DNA from: Streptomyces maremycinicus
GTDB taxonomy: Bacteria > Actinomycetota > Actinomycetes > Streptomycetales > Streptomycetaceae
Length of the DNA stretch: 64,000 bases
Assembly: GCF_001184025.1 (NCBI RefSeq)
Contig: NZ_BBYG01000017.1
Coordinates: 355,232-419,231 of the forward strand
Reading direction: 5' to 3'
Positions 1 through 9,600 of the stretch are shown one piece after another (positions within the stretch are counted from its first letter, which is position 1; each line of letters opens with the position of its first letter). A program made the translations under genes and the position numbers. Under the pieces are notes generated by a model. It searched no databases, was not told the origin of the DNA, and saw only the letters and a list, made by a program, of their open reading frames with translations.

Positions 1-567
1 CTGCCGACGCTTCTGCTGGACGCCGACGCGACCAGCCAGTCCGCCTACGACTGGTTCAAGGTCGCCCAGGCCGCCGGCTTCGAAATTCCCGAGCACCTGA
101 TGGTCGAGCGGTACCCGTTCGACGACATCGCCGAGTACATCCGCACCAAGCGCGCCGAGTTCGGCGCGATCGTGGTCGACGCCGGCGGCGGCAGCGCCCG
201 GATCTTCCACGAGGCTGTTACCGAGGCGAACCTGCTGCTCGTGCCGGTCGCCCCCACCAAAATCGAGCGCCGCAAACTCGTGGCCACCTTCGACGAGGCC
301 GAACGCGCCGCCACCCGCAACGAGCAGGGCGTCACCGCCCACGTGGTCATGGTCAAGGCCGACGACCGCACCAGCCTGCCCAGCCGGGCCAAGGACCAGC
401 TGCTGGAGCCCGCCGAGGGCGAGGGCATCGGCCCCGACCGCGACGAGCCGTTCCCGCTCGCCGAGACCACCATCCACTCCTGGGTCCACTACATGGAGGC
501 CTTCGGCGAGATCCCCACCGAACTGAGCGAGTACGCCAACCTGATGAAGGAGCTGACCGCAGCATGA
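1..567 (+). CDS. ParA-like partition ATPase, 5' end outside window
   Basis: The reading frame is open from the first base, so the N-terminus with the deviant Walker A is missing. The visible part contains LLLDADATSQSAY and IVVDAGGGSARIF, which fit the switch and Walker-B-like strands of ParA/MinD ATPases, followed by a strand-helix pattern ending in LVPVAPTKIERRK. ParA proteins bind ATP and nonspecific DNA and move plasmids or chromosomes. The next gene starts 4 bp before this stop, so the two are translationally coupled as a partition operon. The pair suggests that this end of the window derives from an integrated plasmid or conjugative element. A non-partition ParA-like role cannot be excluded. 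Confidence 0.7.
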   Translation: MPTLLLDADATSQSAYDWFKVAQAAGFEIPEHLMVERYPFDDIAEYIRTKRAEFGAIVVDAGGGSARIFHEAVTEANLLLVPVAPTKIERRKLVATFDEAERAATRNEQGVTAHVVMVKADDRTSLPSRAKDQLLEPAEGEGIGPDRDEPFPLAETTIHSWVHYMEAFGEIPTELSEYANLMKELTAA

Positions 568-1394
568 CCGAACGCATGAAGCCCCCGGCCCGCCGCACCG
601 GCGGCCGTACCTTGGGCGGAGCCAAGAAGACAGCCCCGCCCCCTCCCCCGGCCGCCGAGCTCACCCCCGAGCAGTACGCCGCCGCCCAGGGCGAAGGCCG
701 TCCCGCTGCCAGCGAGCCGCAGGTGCAGTCCGCTCCTTCCGCCGTTCCCGTCGAGGCATCGGCGCGGGGCCGGACCGATGCGGTGCCCGAAGTGGCGCAG
801 TCCTCCGCCCAGCCAACCGTTGAGGTCACACCGAGCGGCTCCGTGCCGAAGCCAGCCACCAGTCAGCCGTTTCGCCCGGCTGTCGTCGCTCCCGAGGCGG
901 GGACAGAGTCCGCTGGAATGCCGGTGGAACGGCAGGTGGCGCCTGTGGCCCCGGCTGCCGATCCTGCAGCACCTGCGCTCCAGCCGACCGAACCCGTTGC
1001 GCAGCACAGCCCGTCCACGGCTCCTGGCGCAGCCTCGGGCGCCGAGGTGGCGCTTCGCCCCGCAGCTCCTCCGACGACAGGCGGCAACGGGTTCCCCGCG
1101 AGGACCGATGTTCCACGGGCTCACCAGGAACAGGACGTGCAATCTCAGGCAGCGCCCCACGAAGGGACACCGTGGGCTCAGGGGGCCGGCCGTCCCAAGG
1201 ACATTCCCGAAACCGCCGTCGTTCTCAACCAGCGCATCATCACGCGCGAGAGCCTCGACTCATCGGTCCCCGCTGCCCTGAAGTTGAAGAAGCGGATCAA
1301 GCGCTTCGCGCTGGACAACGAACTCGACCACCTGCCTATCGGCGACATCGTCTCGGTCGCGCTGGACGAGTGGCTCACTGCCCGCGGGTTCTGA
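564..1394 (+). CDS. Proline/alanine-rich partner of ParA with DNA-binding-like C-terminus
   Basis: This 276-residue protein overlaps the parA stop by 4 bp (ATGA). Residues about 20-200 are low-complexity Pro/Ala/Glu-rich and probably disordered. The last ~60 residues are ordered, with a basic helix (LKLKKRIKRFALDNELDH) followed by LPIGDIVSVALDEWLTARGF, which looks like a ribbon-helix-helix or short helical DNA-binding module. The same C-terminal pattern recurs in the small gene at 1521. By position it should be the centromere-binding partner of ParA, but it is not a classical ParB: no HTH/KorB core is visible. Function is inferred from context. Confidence 0.6.
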   Translation: MTERMKPPARRTGGRTLGGAKKTAPPPPPAAELTPEQYAAAQGEGRPAASEPQVQSAPSAVPVEASARGRTDAVPEVAQSSAQPTVEVTPSGSVPKPATSQPFRPAVVAPEAGTESAGMPVERQVAPVAPAADPAAPALQPTEPVAQHSPSTAPGAASGAEVALRPAAPPTTGGNGFPARTDVPRAHQEQDVQSQAAPHEGTPWAQGAGRPKDIPETAVVLNQRIITRESLDSSVPAALKLKKRIKRFALDNELDHLPIGDIVSVALDEWLTARGF

Positions 1395-1416
1395 GCCCAA
1401 CGGCAGTGCACGAGGA

Positions 1417-1450
1417 GCGGCCGCCCCACTCCAGGGTGCGGCCGCCCCAC
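1417..1450. repeat. Two 13-bp direct repeats (GCGGCCGCCCCAC)
   Basis: GCGGCCGCCCCAC occurs at 1417-1429 and 1438-1450. The 21-bp period is two helical turns. The repeats lie directly after the ParA-partner gene and 25 bp before a perfect palindrome, which is the expected place for a partition site or operator. Confidence 0.55.
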
Positions 1451-1474
1451 GTGCCGACTATTCCAATAGCCCAG

Positions 1475-1496
1475 TAGGCGGATAGCTATCCGCCTA
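1475..1496. promoter_or_regulatory. Perfect 22-bp palindrome, candidate parS/operator
   Basis: The two 11-bp arms (TAGGCGGATAG and its complement) meet without a spacer. The palindrome sits 24 bp upstream of the GTG start of the small DNA-binding-like gene and just downstream of the parA operon. No T-run follows, which argues against a terminator. A binding site for one of the two related DNA-binding-like proteins is the simplest reading. Confidence 0.5.
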
Positions 1497-1520
1497 GCCG
1501 GACCAACCGGAGCAACTCTC

Positions 1521-1832
1521 GTGCCCGATGACTCCCCCTACGCGCGCCGACTGCGTGAAATCGCCGCCGCGCTCGACGCCGAGTTCCAGCCAGCCGCAGA
1601 CGCTCTGACGCCGCACCCCGACACTCTCAACGTCATCAAGGACCGGCACACCAAACGAGGGCAGCTGAACCATGCCGTCCCTGAAGTTCTTCAGTTCCAG
1701 CGCCGGATCCGCCGATGCAACGCCGACACCGACATCCCTCGCGGTGACATCGTCGCTCTCGCCCTTGACGCCTGGCTCCGTGCGAAGGGCTACCCGCCAG
1801 ACCTGAAGCCACTGGGCACAGAATTCCCTTAA
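1521..1832 (+). CDS. Small DNA-binding-like protein, paralogue of the ParA-partner tail
   Basis: This 103-residue protein starts at GTG with GGAG about 10 nt upstream. Its second half (VLQFQRRIRRCNADTDIPRGDIVALALDAWL, split here as QRRIRRCNADTDIPRGD and IVALALDAWLRAKG) matches the C-terminus of the preceding gene product: a basic helix, an I-GDIV turn, then an ALDxWLxAxG helix. It is therefore probably a stand-alone version of the same DNA-binding module, possibly an autoregulator or competitor at the palindrome at 1475-1496. No catalytic motif is visible. Confidence 0.6.
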   Translation: MPDDSPYARRLREIAAALDAEFQPAADALTPHPDTLNVIKDRHTKRGQLNHAVPEVLQFQRRIRRCNADTDIPRGDIVALALDAWLRAKGYPPDLKPLGTEFP

Positions 1833-2029
1833 CCAGACGTCTCACAACGAAAGACGCTGGGGCGCCGGGCTTTACGGTGTGGGTGGCAGCCTGCCGAGAT
1901 GCCGGGGCAACTGGCGAGCGATTCGAACCTACACACGCCGAAGGCGGCACGCACGCTGACGGCTCCGCGGCGTCCAAGACGCGTCCAACAGTTCACACTT
2001 GGCAGCCGGGGGCGGGCACCATCGTCAAG

Positions 2030-3775
2030 GTGACTACACCACCCGCCCACTGGGATCCGATCTCACAACGCCTGTGGCAAGCAGTACGCAACGGCAGTCC
2101 CCTCGATCTCACCGCTGCTTCACCCGACGGCACAACGCAAGACCCGCATTCCATGAGCCAGGAAGTCCCTGCCGAGGTTATTGCCGCTCTCCTACTGCAG
2201 CCCCCTGCGCCGGAGCCGGGCGTGGTGTCGCGGCTTCAGCTGATCGGCGCACACATCACCGGACGCCTTCAGCTGCACTACGCCGCGGTCGAGATCGCCT
2301 TCTCCCTCCTCGATTGTCGGTTCGACGAGCGGGTGGAACTCGCCGACGCCTCCCTACGCGCGGCGGACTTCACCGGCTGCCGCGTACCCCGGCTGAGCGC
2401 GGACCGACTGCGCGTCGACGGCGATCTGACGCTCGACCAGCTGGTCAGTGGCGGAGTTGACCTGTTCGGCGCGCAGATCAGGGGTGATCTGTGGCTCACT
2501 TCCGCCCGCATCACCGGCAACGGATACGGCTTTGCCGTGAACGGGCCTCAGCTCCGCGTCGAAGGCGGCTTGTACGCACACTCCGCTCACGTGACGGGCG
2601 GACTGAACCTGTGGGGCGCCCAGGCCTTCACCCTTGAGCTCACCCAGGCCCGCCTATCTGGGGAGGGGGAACGTCCGGCGTTCCGTGGCGACGGCCTCCA
2701 CCTCGTTCAAGACCTCCGCTGTACCGACCTGTTGGTCGACGGCGGCGGCATCCGCCTGTTCGGCGCAACGATTGGCGGCCAATGCTGGCTTGCCCGTGCC
2801 GACATACGCAGTACCACTGGGTGGGCCGTCAACGCACCTACTCTCACCGTCGGTGGTGGTATCTACGCTGACGGCCTAACGGTTGAAGGGGGCGTCAATC
2901 TGTTCGCTGCAGTCGTCGGCGAATCGATAGAACTCACCGCCAGCACGCTCCTTCCTTACCACCAGCAGGCGCTTCGAGCTCCCGGAGCCCGAGTGGAAGC
3001 AAACATCACACTGGACAATGCGACACGCGTCGCAGGAACCCTGGACCTGACCCGCGCTGAGGTCAAGGGCATCTTTTCCGTCATCGGGACAACATTCGCG
3101 CAGGAAGCAACCGTCGACCTGCACCGCGCCGTCCTCGGAGCGCTCCATCTAGAGGCCCTCACTGCGCCACCCGCCACCGTCGACCTGAGCGCTGCCACCA
3201 TCGTGGCCATCACCGATGCCGCCGACTCCTGGCCCGCACAGATTGCGCTCACCGCACTCACCTATCAAGCTCTCCATCCGGTGATGCCGGCCGCTCACCG
3301 TCTGCCCTGGCTGCAGCGCGACACTGACTACCACCCGCAGCCCTACGAACAGTTGGCCGCCTACTATCGTCAACTCGGCCATGACGACGACGCGCGGACA
3401 GTACTCTTGGCCCGGCTTCGACAACGGCGGCGTAGCCTGCCAAGGCCTGCCCGAATCTGGAGCTACATTGAAGACGCCACCGTCGGATACGGCTACAGAC
3501 CGGGGCGCGCGCTCATATGGCTGCTGGCCCTTGTCGCTACCGCTGCCATCGCCTTCTCAGCAGCACCACCACAGCCCGCCCAATCCCACGGACCGTCCTT
3601 CCAACCGATCGTCTTCTCCCTCGACCTGATCCTGCCTGTCCTCGACCTGGGTCAGGAAAAGGCGTTCACCCCCGTCGACAGCACTGCCTGGATCGTCTGG
3701 CTCAGCTCCCTCTCAGGGTGGCTGCTCGGCACCACCGTCATCACCAGCCTCACCCGTCGCCTCACCCGCTCCTAA
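2030..3775 (+). CDS. Beta-helix repeat membrane protein (Streptomyces pentapeptide-like family)
   Basis: The frame is open from 1877, but the family usually begins at a WDxxxxxLWQA segment, so the GTG at 2030 (581 aa) is preferred; there is no strong RBS to decide. Residues about 60-430 are short repeats with alternating hydrophobic positions (for example ADFTGCRVPRLSADRLRVDG), consistent with a right-handed beta-helix. A charged segment follows, then a hydrophobic helix (ALIWLLALVATAAIAFSAA) and a second one at the C-terminus (IVWLSSLSGWLLGTTVITSL). Such proteins are often annotated as membrane oxidoreductases without biochemical support. I see no redox motif, and function is unknown. Confidence 0.65.
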   Translation: MTTPPAHWDPISQRLWQAVRNGSPLDLTAASPDGTTQDPHSMSQEVPAEVIAALLLQPPAPEPGVVSRLQLIGAHITGRLQLHYAAVEIAFSLLDCRFDERVELADASLRAADFTGCRVPRLSADRLRVDGDLTLDQLVSGGVDLFGAQIRGDLWLTSARITGNGYGFAVNGPQLRVEGGLYAHSAHVTGGLNLWGAQAFTLELTQARLSGEGERPAFRGDGLHLVQDLRCTDLLVDGGGIRLFGATIGGQCWLARADIRSTTGWAVNAPTLTVGGGIYADGLTVEGGVNLFAAVVGESIELTASTLLPYHQQALRAPGARVEANITLDNATRVAGTLDLTRAEVKGIFSVIGTTFAQEATVDLHRAVLGALHLEALTAPPATVDLSAATIVAITDAADSWPAQIALTALTYQALHPVMPAAHRLPWLQRDTDYHPQPYEQLAAYYRQLGHDDDARTVLLARLRQRRRSLPRPARIWSYIEDATVGYGYRPGRALIWLLALVATAAIAFSAAPPQPAQSHGPSFQPIVFSLDLILPVLDLGQEKAFTPVDSTAWIVWLSSLSGWLLGTTVITSLTRRLTRS

Positions 3776-3789
3776 ACACTTGCAAAACG

Positions 3790-3807
3790 TGCGTGCCTGA
3801 GCACGCA
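3790..3807 (+). terminator. Short GC hairpin after the membrane protein gene
   Basis: TGCGTGC-CTGA-GCACGCA forms a 7-bp stem with a 4-nt loop 15 nt after the stop at 3775. No T-run follows, which is common for Streptomyces terminators but keeps this call weak. Confidence 0.35.
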
Positions 3808-3955
3808 ATCTGCCCTTGCGACCAGGCGCGAGCCTTCTCGACTATCCGAACTCGGGGCTCATCCGATGCTCGACGGTGCCACCGGAGCATGGTCCGCGAG
3901 GAGTACACCATTGGCTCGATCAGTAGAAGCCATGGTGTAGCGGATAGTAATTGGC

Positions 3956-4717
3956 TTATGGCAGGAGCCTCAGAATTCCCCGACGCTGCAGTTCCCGAAT
4001 ATGCTCCGCGGCCCTCTGCGGAGCGGCGCCGCCGCTGACAAGCACGCCAGCTTCCAGGTTCCTGCGTACTCCGGATTCGGTGAGGTTTGCGCTGCCCACC
4101 AGAAGGACGCGGCGGTCGGCCACAGCCAGCTTGGCGTGCTGCCGTGCACGCTCGTGCTCACGTGCAGAGGGAGCCCAGTGCCAGAGTCTCAGGCCAGACA
4201 CCGAGGCGAACGCAGCAGCCGGTTCGGGTCCGTCGAGCAGTCCGGCCGCACCCTGCCGGGTTTCGACGACAACATGGACCTCCACACCTCGTGCGACGGC
4301 TTCGCGCAGGGCCGATATGAGCGGTGGGTGGCGGCGGGCCGCGTACGTCATGGCCAGCAGTTCAGAGCGGGCCCGGCTGACGACCTCGGTGAGTACGCGT
4401 GCAGTCGCGCGGACCGGGACGCCCGGTGTCGCTGGCCCGCTCCACACCGTCCGTACCTCTACTTCGTCTCCGCGCCGGGACCACCCCGCCACGAAGCCGC
4501 GAAGGTAGGCAGCAGCCTCGGCCGACGGTATGCAATCGCTGTGGGCTGCCTCGTACAGCGCCCGGATGGCGTCGCCTGCAGCCGGGACCTGGACCAGGAG
4601 CAGGGCGTGCTCCAAGCCCCGGCCTCGGGCGAACACACCCGCTAAGTCCTTGGTCCGGGACGGCCCCAGCAGGATGACCGCCTGCTCGGCTGCCGCCTCG
4701 AATCCTTGGCGGCTCAC
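3956..4717 (-). CDS. drmC: DISARM protein DrmC, phospholipase D-like nuclease
   Basis: This 253-residue protein has one complete HKD-type motif near residues 190-212 (HAKLAVADRRVLLVGSANLT), the hallmark of the phospholipase D/Nuc family, preceded by a VWSGP segment typical of DrmC. Active PLD enzymes need two HKD motifs, so a dimer is expected. DrmC is one of three core DISARM proteins; in the Bacillus class 2 system it was reported to be less essential than DrmA and DrmB. The GTG start overlaps the drmB stop (GTGA), so the gene is coupled to drmB as the last gene of the drmABC operon. Confidence 0.88.
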   Translation of the reverse strand: MSRQGFEAAAEQAVILLGPSRTKDLAGVFARGRGLEHALLLVQVPAAGDAIRALYEAAHSDCIPSAEAAAYLRGFVAGWSRRGDEVEVRTVWSGPATPGVPVRATARVLTEVVSRARSELLAMTYAARRHPPLISALREAVARGVEVHVVVETRQGAAGLLDGPEPAAAFASVSGLRLWHWAPSAREHERARQHAKLAVADRRVLLVGSANLTESGVRRNLEAGVLVSGGAAPQRAAEHIRELQRRGILRLLP

Positions 4718-6621
4718 GGCCTCAGACTCGCGGGAGTGAGTACCTGGTCGGTGTCGTCACCGAGCGGGACAAGGAAACGCCGGTCCAGGAAACGGTTGCC
4801 GCGTTCGCAGGTGGTCTCGGAGACGAAGAGGCAGACGTGGCAGGCCGCGCCGTGCAGGTAGTCCGCAGGGTCCTTCGGCAGCCGTTCGGCGCACAGCGGG
4901 TCGGATGAGCAACGGGCCGCGTCCTCCAGGGCCCTGCGCACGATTCTTTCGAAGTGAGCGTCCTCCGTCAGCGAGACGAGGCCGCCGAGAGTGCCCTCGG
5001 AGTCGGGAACGGCGGTGTAGATGAGGATGCCGGTACGAGTGGTCTCCTCGTCTCCGGCGTAGATGCGTTCGCCGAGGCTTGCCGAACTGTAGCCGCATTC
5101 GAGGGCGATGGTGCGGATCAGCAGATGGGAGAGAGTGTGGAGGACTATGTAGCGTTCGCCGGGCCAGCCTCGCATGGGGTCGAAGGGCCCGGTGATCCGG
5201 TCCGACTTCCGGTTGCTGCGGAATCGGCCGAAGGCGTCCCGGTGGGCGGCCATCTGCAGTGATTTCTGCATTCGGTCCTCCCAGTCCGCCATCAGGTTCT
5301 CGCGTACCCGCAGGAAGATGCCCTCGCCTCGGACTTCGCTGGCCGGTACCCAGTTCTGCGAGGTGCGAGAGAGGCGCACGAGAGTGGCGATCTCGTCCGA
5401 TTCAGGGTCGGGGGCGTCGAGCCGGGTGAAGCCGACCAGCGCTCGGGCCTCTCGTAGCCGCTGCACCTGGCGGACGTCCGCAAAGAGTTCGCCGAGTGCC
5501 GGGGGCACGGTGACGCTCTCCATCGCGAAGTCATCGGTCGGGTCGGGTACGTGCGGTGCGGCGAGGACGTCCCATTCGGGGCTGAGCAGGTCGGCCGCCA
5601 CCTCCGCCGCGGGCTGGATCTGCTGTCCGGCGTTGCCCTGCCTGCGGGCCTCGACGGCAGCGATCAGCGCGTCCGGGCCGTACTCCTTGAGGTAGGTGAA
5701 CTGAGGCATGGCGGCCAGTGCGTCGTAGACCGGGCGCGAGGTGACGTTCTGGAGCTCCACCCAGCGTTCCTCGACGAGTTCGGTCAGGTCCTGGTTTCTG
5801 CTCGGTGGCAGGGCGAGGGCACTGAGCGTCATCGGGAACCACTGGTTGGAGGCGCCCGCCACCATCAGAGTGGCCTCGCGGTCGCACCCGTCACTCTCGA
5901 AGGCGGACAGGTGCGGATGGCGGCCGCGGCAGGCGGGCAGCTCGGCGCGGCCCCGCTCCCCCATCGCGTCACGGATGTTGCGCTTCTCCCCACAGGCGAC
6001 GCATTCGAGGGTGACGTTGGCCGCCTGGTTGCCGCCGTGGTCCTTCATGCGCATCAGCGGCCGGGGACTCTTCGCACACAGGTTGCCGTGGTGGACGAAC
6101 ATCGCGTACGGGAACTCGTCGAGGTGCCCATTCGTGCAGACCAGCGTGAAGCGGGCGGTCACGGCGAGGGGCCTGCCGAACTTGCAGTCGCTGTGAGCGA
6201 ACTTCGCTTCGTGCGGGGTGCGCGGGTTGTTGTTGAGGAAGGTGAAAGCCTCTGAGTCGATGGGTGCGAGCAGGTTGCACGCGGTACAGCGCAGCCACTG
6301 CGGGAAGGGCGTGACGGGCACGCCGATGCCTTGGGCGGCCCAGTCCTTGGGGGCGCCGTCGGCACCTTCCATCCAGGGAGCGGAGCGCAGTTCACTGATC
6401 TGTGCCCGGCCGTAGAGCTGGAGGGCCCGGTTAACGGCGGTGCGCAGCCGGGGTTCCTCGATGAGGTAGTCGTCGGGGAGGAGCCCGGTGTGGCTCCAGG
6501 ATTCGAGTCCTTTGACCAGGACGGAGAAGTTAGGCAGGTCGACGAGCGCGCCGACGCCGGCCGTGTACATGAGGTGGCTGGGGCGTGCGGCACCCACGCG
6601 CCGATAGTAGTTGCCGCTCAT
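4714..6621 (-). CDS. drmB: DISARM protein DrmB (DUF1998)
   Basis: This 635-residue protein begins MSGNYYRRVGAARPS, characteristic of DrmB, and carries several Cys pairs that probably bind zinc: CTAC near residue 110, CVAC near 207, and ACHVC...C near 590 in the DUF1998 region. DrmB forms a complex with the helicase DrmA that loads on DNA ends and overhangs of invading phage. The start codon overlaps the drmA stop (ATGA) and the stop overlaps drmC, so drmA-B-C are translated as one unit. Length and order match the DISARM core. No disruption is seen. Confidence 0.9.
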   Translation of the reverse strand: MSGNYYRRVGAARPSHLMYTAGVGALVDLPNFSVLVKGLESWSHTGLLPDDYLIEEPRLRTAVNRALQLYGRAQISELRSAPWMEGADGAPKDWAAQGIGVPVTPFPQWLRCTACNLLAPIDSEAFTFLNNNPRTPHEAKFAHSDCKFGRPLAVTARFTLVCTNGHLDEFPYAMFVHHGNLCAKSPRPLMRMKDHGGNQAANVTLECVACGEKRNIRDAMGERGRAELPACRGRHPHLSAFESDGCDREATLMVAGASNQWFPMTLSALALPPSRNQDLTELVEERWVELQNVTSRPVYDALAAMPQFTYLKEYGPDALIAAVEARRQGNAGQQIQPAAEVAADLLSPEWDVLAAPHVPDPTDDFAMESVTVPPALGELFADVRQVQRLREARALVGFTRLDAPDPESDEIATLVRLSRTSQNWVPASEVRGEGIFLRVRENLMADWEDRMQKSLQMAAHRDAFGRFRSNRKSDRITGPFDPMRGWPGERYIVLHTLSHLLIRTIALECGYSSASLGERIYAGDEETTRTGILIYTAVPDSEGTLGGLVSLTEDAHFERIVRRALEDAARCSSDPLCAERLPKDPADYLHGAACHVCLFVSETTCERGNRFLDRRFLVPLGDDTDQVLTPASLRP

Positions 6622-9600
6622 CGCCGTCCCTTTCCTGCCGCGGTTGCGGCGTCTCCGTACTCATCGGCGTCGACCGGTGTGCCACCGTCACCGCCGGTAT
6701 CCTCATCGGCGGACGTGTCCTTGCTGCCCGCAGCCCCGAAGTACCAGGCGGGGCCGCCGTTGGTGGGCTGGTCCACGAAGTTACCGCCGCCGGGCAGCAG
6801 CAGGTTGAGTTCGTTCTCCGTCTCCCGCATGGACATGGGTACGGTGAGTTCGTCCCATCGCGAGCCGTCGGCACGGTGGAGAAGTCCGGTAACCAGGGTG
6901 TCCTTCTTCTTCTCCTTGCGGTAGCCCAGGATGCCGCCGCCCTCGCGCCGTTCCTCCCAGCGGTCCTTGAGGGCGTCGATGCGTTCGGTGAGATAGTCCT
7001 GCGCGCGTTGACCGCCGACTCGGTCCGCCCGTTCCAGCAGCCGCTGTTCGACCTGCCGGGCGAGGTCGCCGTGAAGATCCACGTGCTGGGCGTCGGTGTT
7101 GCGGGAGTTCTCGTAGGCAGCCTGGCGCAACGCCGCGATGTACGTCGGTGCGGTGCCGCGGTCGAGTGCGCGGCGGGTGAACGGGGTGACCGACAGGGCT
7201 TCGACCTGGCGGTAGAAGGTCGCGTGGTAGTGCGCGAAGTCCTCGAAGTGCGCCAGGTCGCGCGGCCGGGACCAGTTGTAGAGGGTGACGACTAGGCCGG
7301 GACGCCGCGCGTCACGGCCGACGCGGGAGGACGCCTGGATGTACTCGGCGGTGTTCTTGGGCTGGCCGACGACGAGCATCAGGCCGAAGCGGGAGACGTC
7401 GACGCCGACCTGGAGCATGGAGGTGGCCAGGACGACGTCCACCGCGCGTTCCTGCACGGGCGTCATGCGGGCCCGCGGTTCGCGCTTGTCCCGCCGTGCC
7501 GCCACGTATTCGGCGGCGAAGGCCTTGCGACGCTCCGTGGTGTCCCGTTCCGGGTCGAAGGGGGACTCCAGCCGTTTGAGGGTGGCACTGATGTCCGCCG
7601 AGGAGATGCGGGAGGTCAGTTCCTGGATGGTGAGCATCCCGGATTTGGTAGGGATGCGGTTCGCGATCGTGTCGTGCCCCTTGCGGCCGCCGTTGCTACG
7701 GACACGGGTGGCGATGTCGTCGTCGAGGTAGCGCCGCATGCCGGCGAGTTCACGGGTGGCGTTGAAGTAGCCGACGAGCGTCATGTACGGGTCTGCTGCG
7801 TCTCCGTAGGTGTCGAACTGCTCCTGCGCGGCGAGCAGCAGGATCTCGGCGACCCGGATCTCGGCGGCCTTGAGCCGGGTGCCGTGGGCGCACACGCCGA
7901 GGTAGCGGCGGCCTGGGTTGTCCCGGGCGAGTTCCACCTGCCGGGAGAAGAAGGTGTCGCCGACGTCGAGGACCTGTGGCGGGAAGACGGCGACCTGGCG
8001 GGCGAAGACGCCGCGCACCTGCTCGGCGGCGCGCTTGGTGGTGGCGGTGGACGCGACGATCTTCGGACCGACGTCGTGACGTACGCCGTCGCGATCGGAG
8101 TACGTCCAGCTGCACAGTTGGTCGATGGCGGCCTCGAAGAGTCCGACGGTGGTGCCGAGGGCGCCGGAGATCAGGTGCAGCTCGTCCTGGATGATCAGGT
8201 CCGGGGGCCGCAGCCGGGTGACGGGCTGGGCAGCCACCGCTTCCAGCGTCCCCTTTCGGGTGTGACGGCTACGGCAGCCGGTTCGCTCGTCGAGGTCGTC
8301 GTGGCGGTAGCCGTGGCGCGGGCACCATTCGGTGACTCGGCCGAACAGCAGCCCGGCGTAGCCGTTCCAGGGCAGCTGGGCGAACTTGTCGACAGTAGCG
8401 ATGACCATGGCGGGGGCGAGGCGGTAGATCTCCTCGTCGACGGTGAGCACGGGGATGCCCTCGTCGGGTGAACCGAGCCGGGAGAAGGGACAGCGGTCCG
8501 CGCCTTCGCCTCGCGGGCAGTACAGCAGCACGCGGCGCCGGTCGGCGTCGTAGTCCATGTTGGAGTGGGCGGTCAGGCCCTGTCCGCACCAGGGGCAGCT
8601 GAGGACCTGGATGACGCGTGCGTGCTTGTCGCTGGCACTCTCCCGGGCACCCGCGATCTGCTCCTGTGCCTCGCCGAACCAGTTGGGAGACACGGAGGTC
8701 CCCACCCACAGTCCGATACGGAACGGGGTGCCGCCCCAGCGTCGGTCACGCGCGTACTCCTCGCGCCGCAGCACCTCACAGGCGCTCATGAGGGCAGCGG
8801 CCCGCTGGAACTGCTGGGCCGTCAGCAGCCGCAGGGTGTAGCGCATGAGGACGGCGACGCCCGCACTGCCGTCGTGGGCCTCGGTGCCGCTGCCCACGAT
8901 GCCTTGGAGCCTGCGCAGGGCGAAGGTGTACGCGGCGAGGCCCAGGTAGGCCTCGGTCTTGCCGCCGCCGGTGGGGAAGAACAGCAGGTCGACGAGGGCC
9001 TCGCGGCCAGTGCCGCGGTGCGGGTGGCCGGGTGCGCTCAGTGAGGCGAGGTTGAGCAGGACGAAGGCGAGCTGGAAGGGCCGCCATTCGGCCGCCTCCT
9101 TGCCCTGTGCGTGCACCTCCTCATGGGCGCGTCGGTAGGAGGCGGGGTCGTCCTCGTGTCCGGCGCGTCGGCCGGCGATGGCGGTGTTGCGCCGCTGGAG
9201 GGCCATCGCCCGGTTGGCGAACCGGAACGCTTCGAGCGCGTCGTCGTCCGTGGACAGGACGTCGATACCGAAGGCGATGCGGTGACACACGTCCTCGGCC
9301 TGGTCGATGGCCGCCTCTGCGGCTGTACGCAGGTCGGCGGGGAGGGTCCGCGTCTTCTCCCGCTGGGTCTGGAGCCAGGTGCTGTAGCCGTCGGCAAGCG
9401 GGGCCAGGGCTGCGCTCAGTTCCGCGCGGCGTCCGGGCAGGGCGAGGGCCGCGAGTTCGTCCATGCCGAGTTCCAGCCCGGCCAGCAGCGGCTGTTCATC
9501 GATTTTGGGGGCGGTGGTGGCGCGCACGTCGTACTCCGGCAGCCAGGTGGTGGCCAGCCGGTGGGCCCGCCGCTCGCCGTGGCGGACGCCGGCCGTGACG

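Noticed and set aside
1985..2005. Additional GTGAAC-type regulatory site before the beta-helix protein gene
   Set aside because: Only GTGAACT matches; the AGT half and the dyad are absent.
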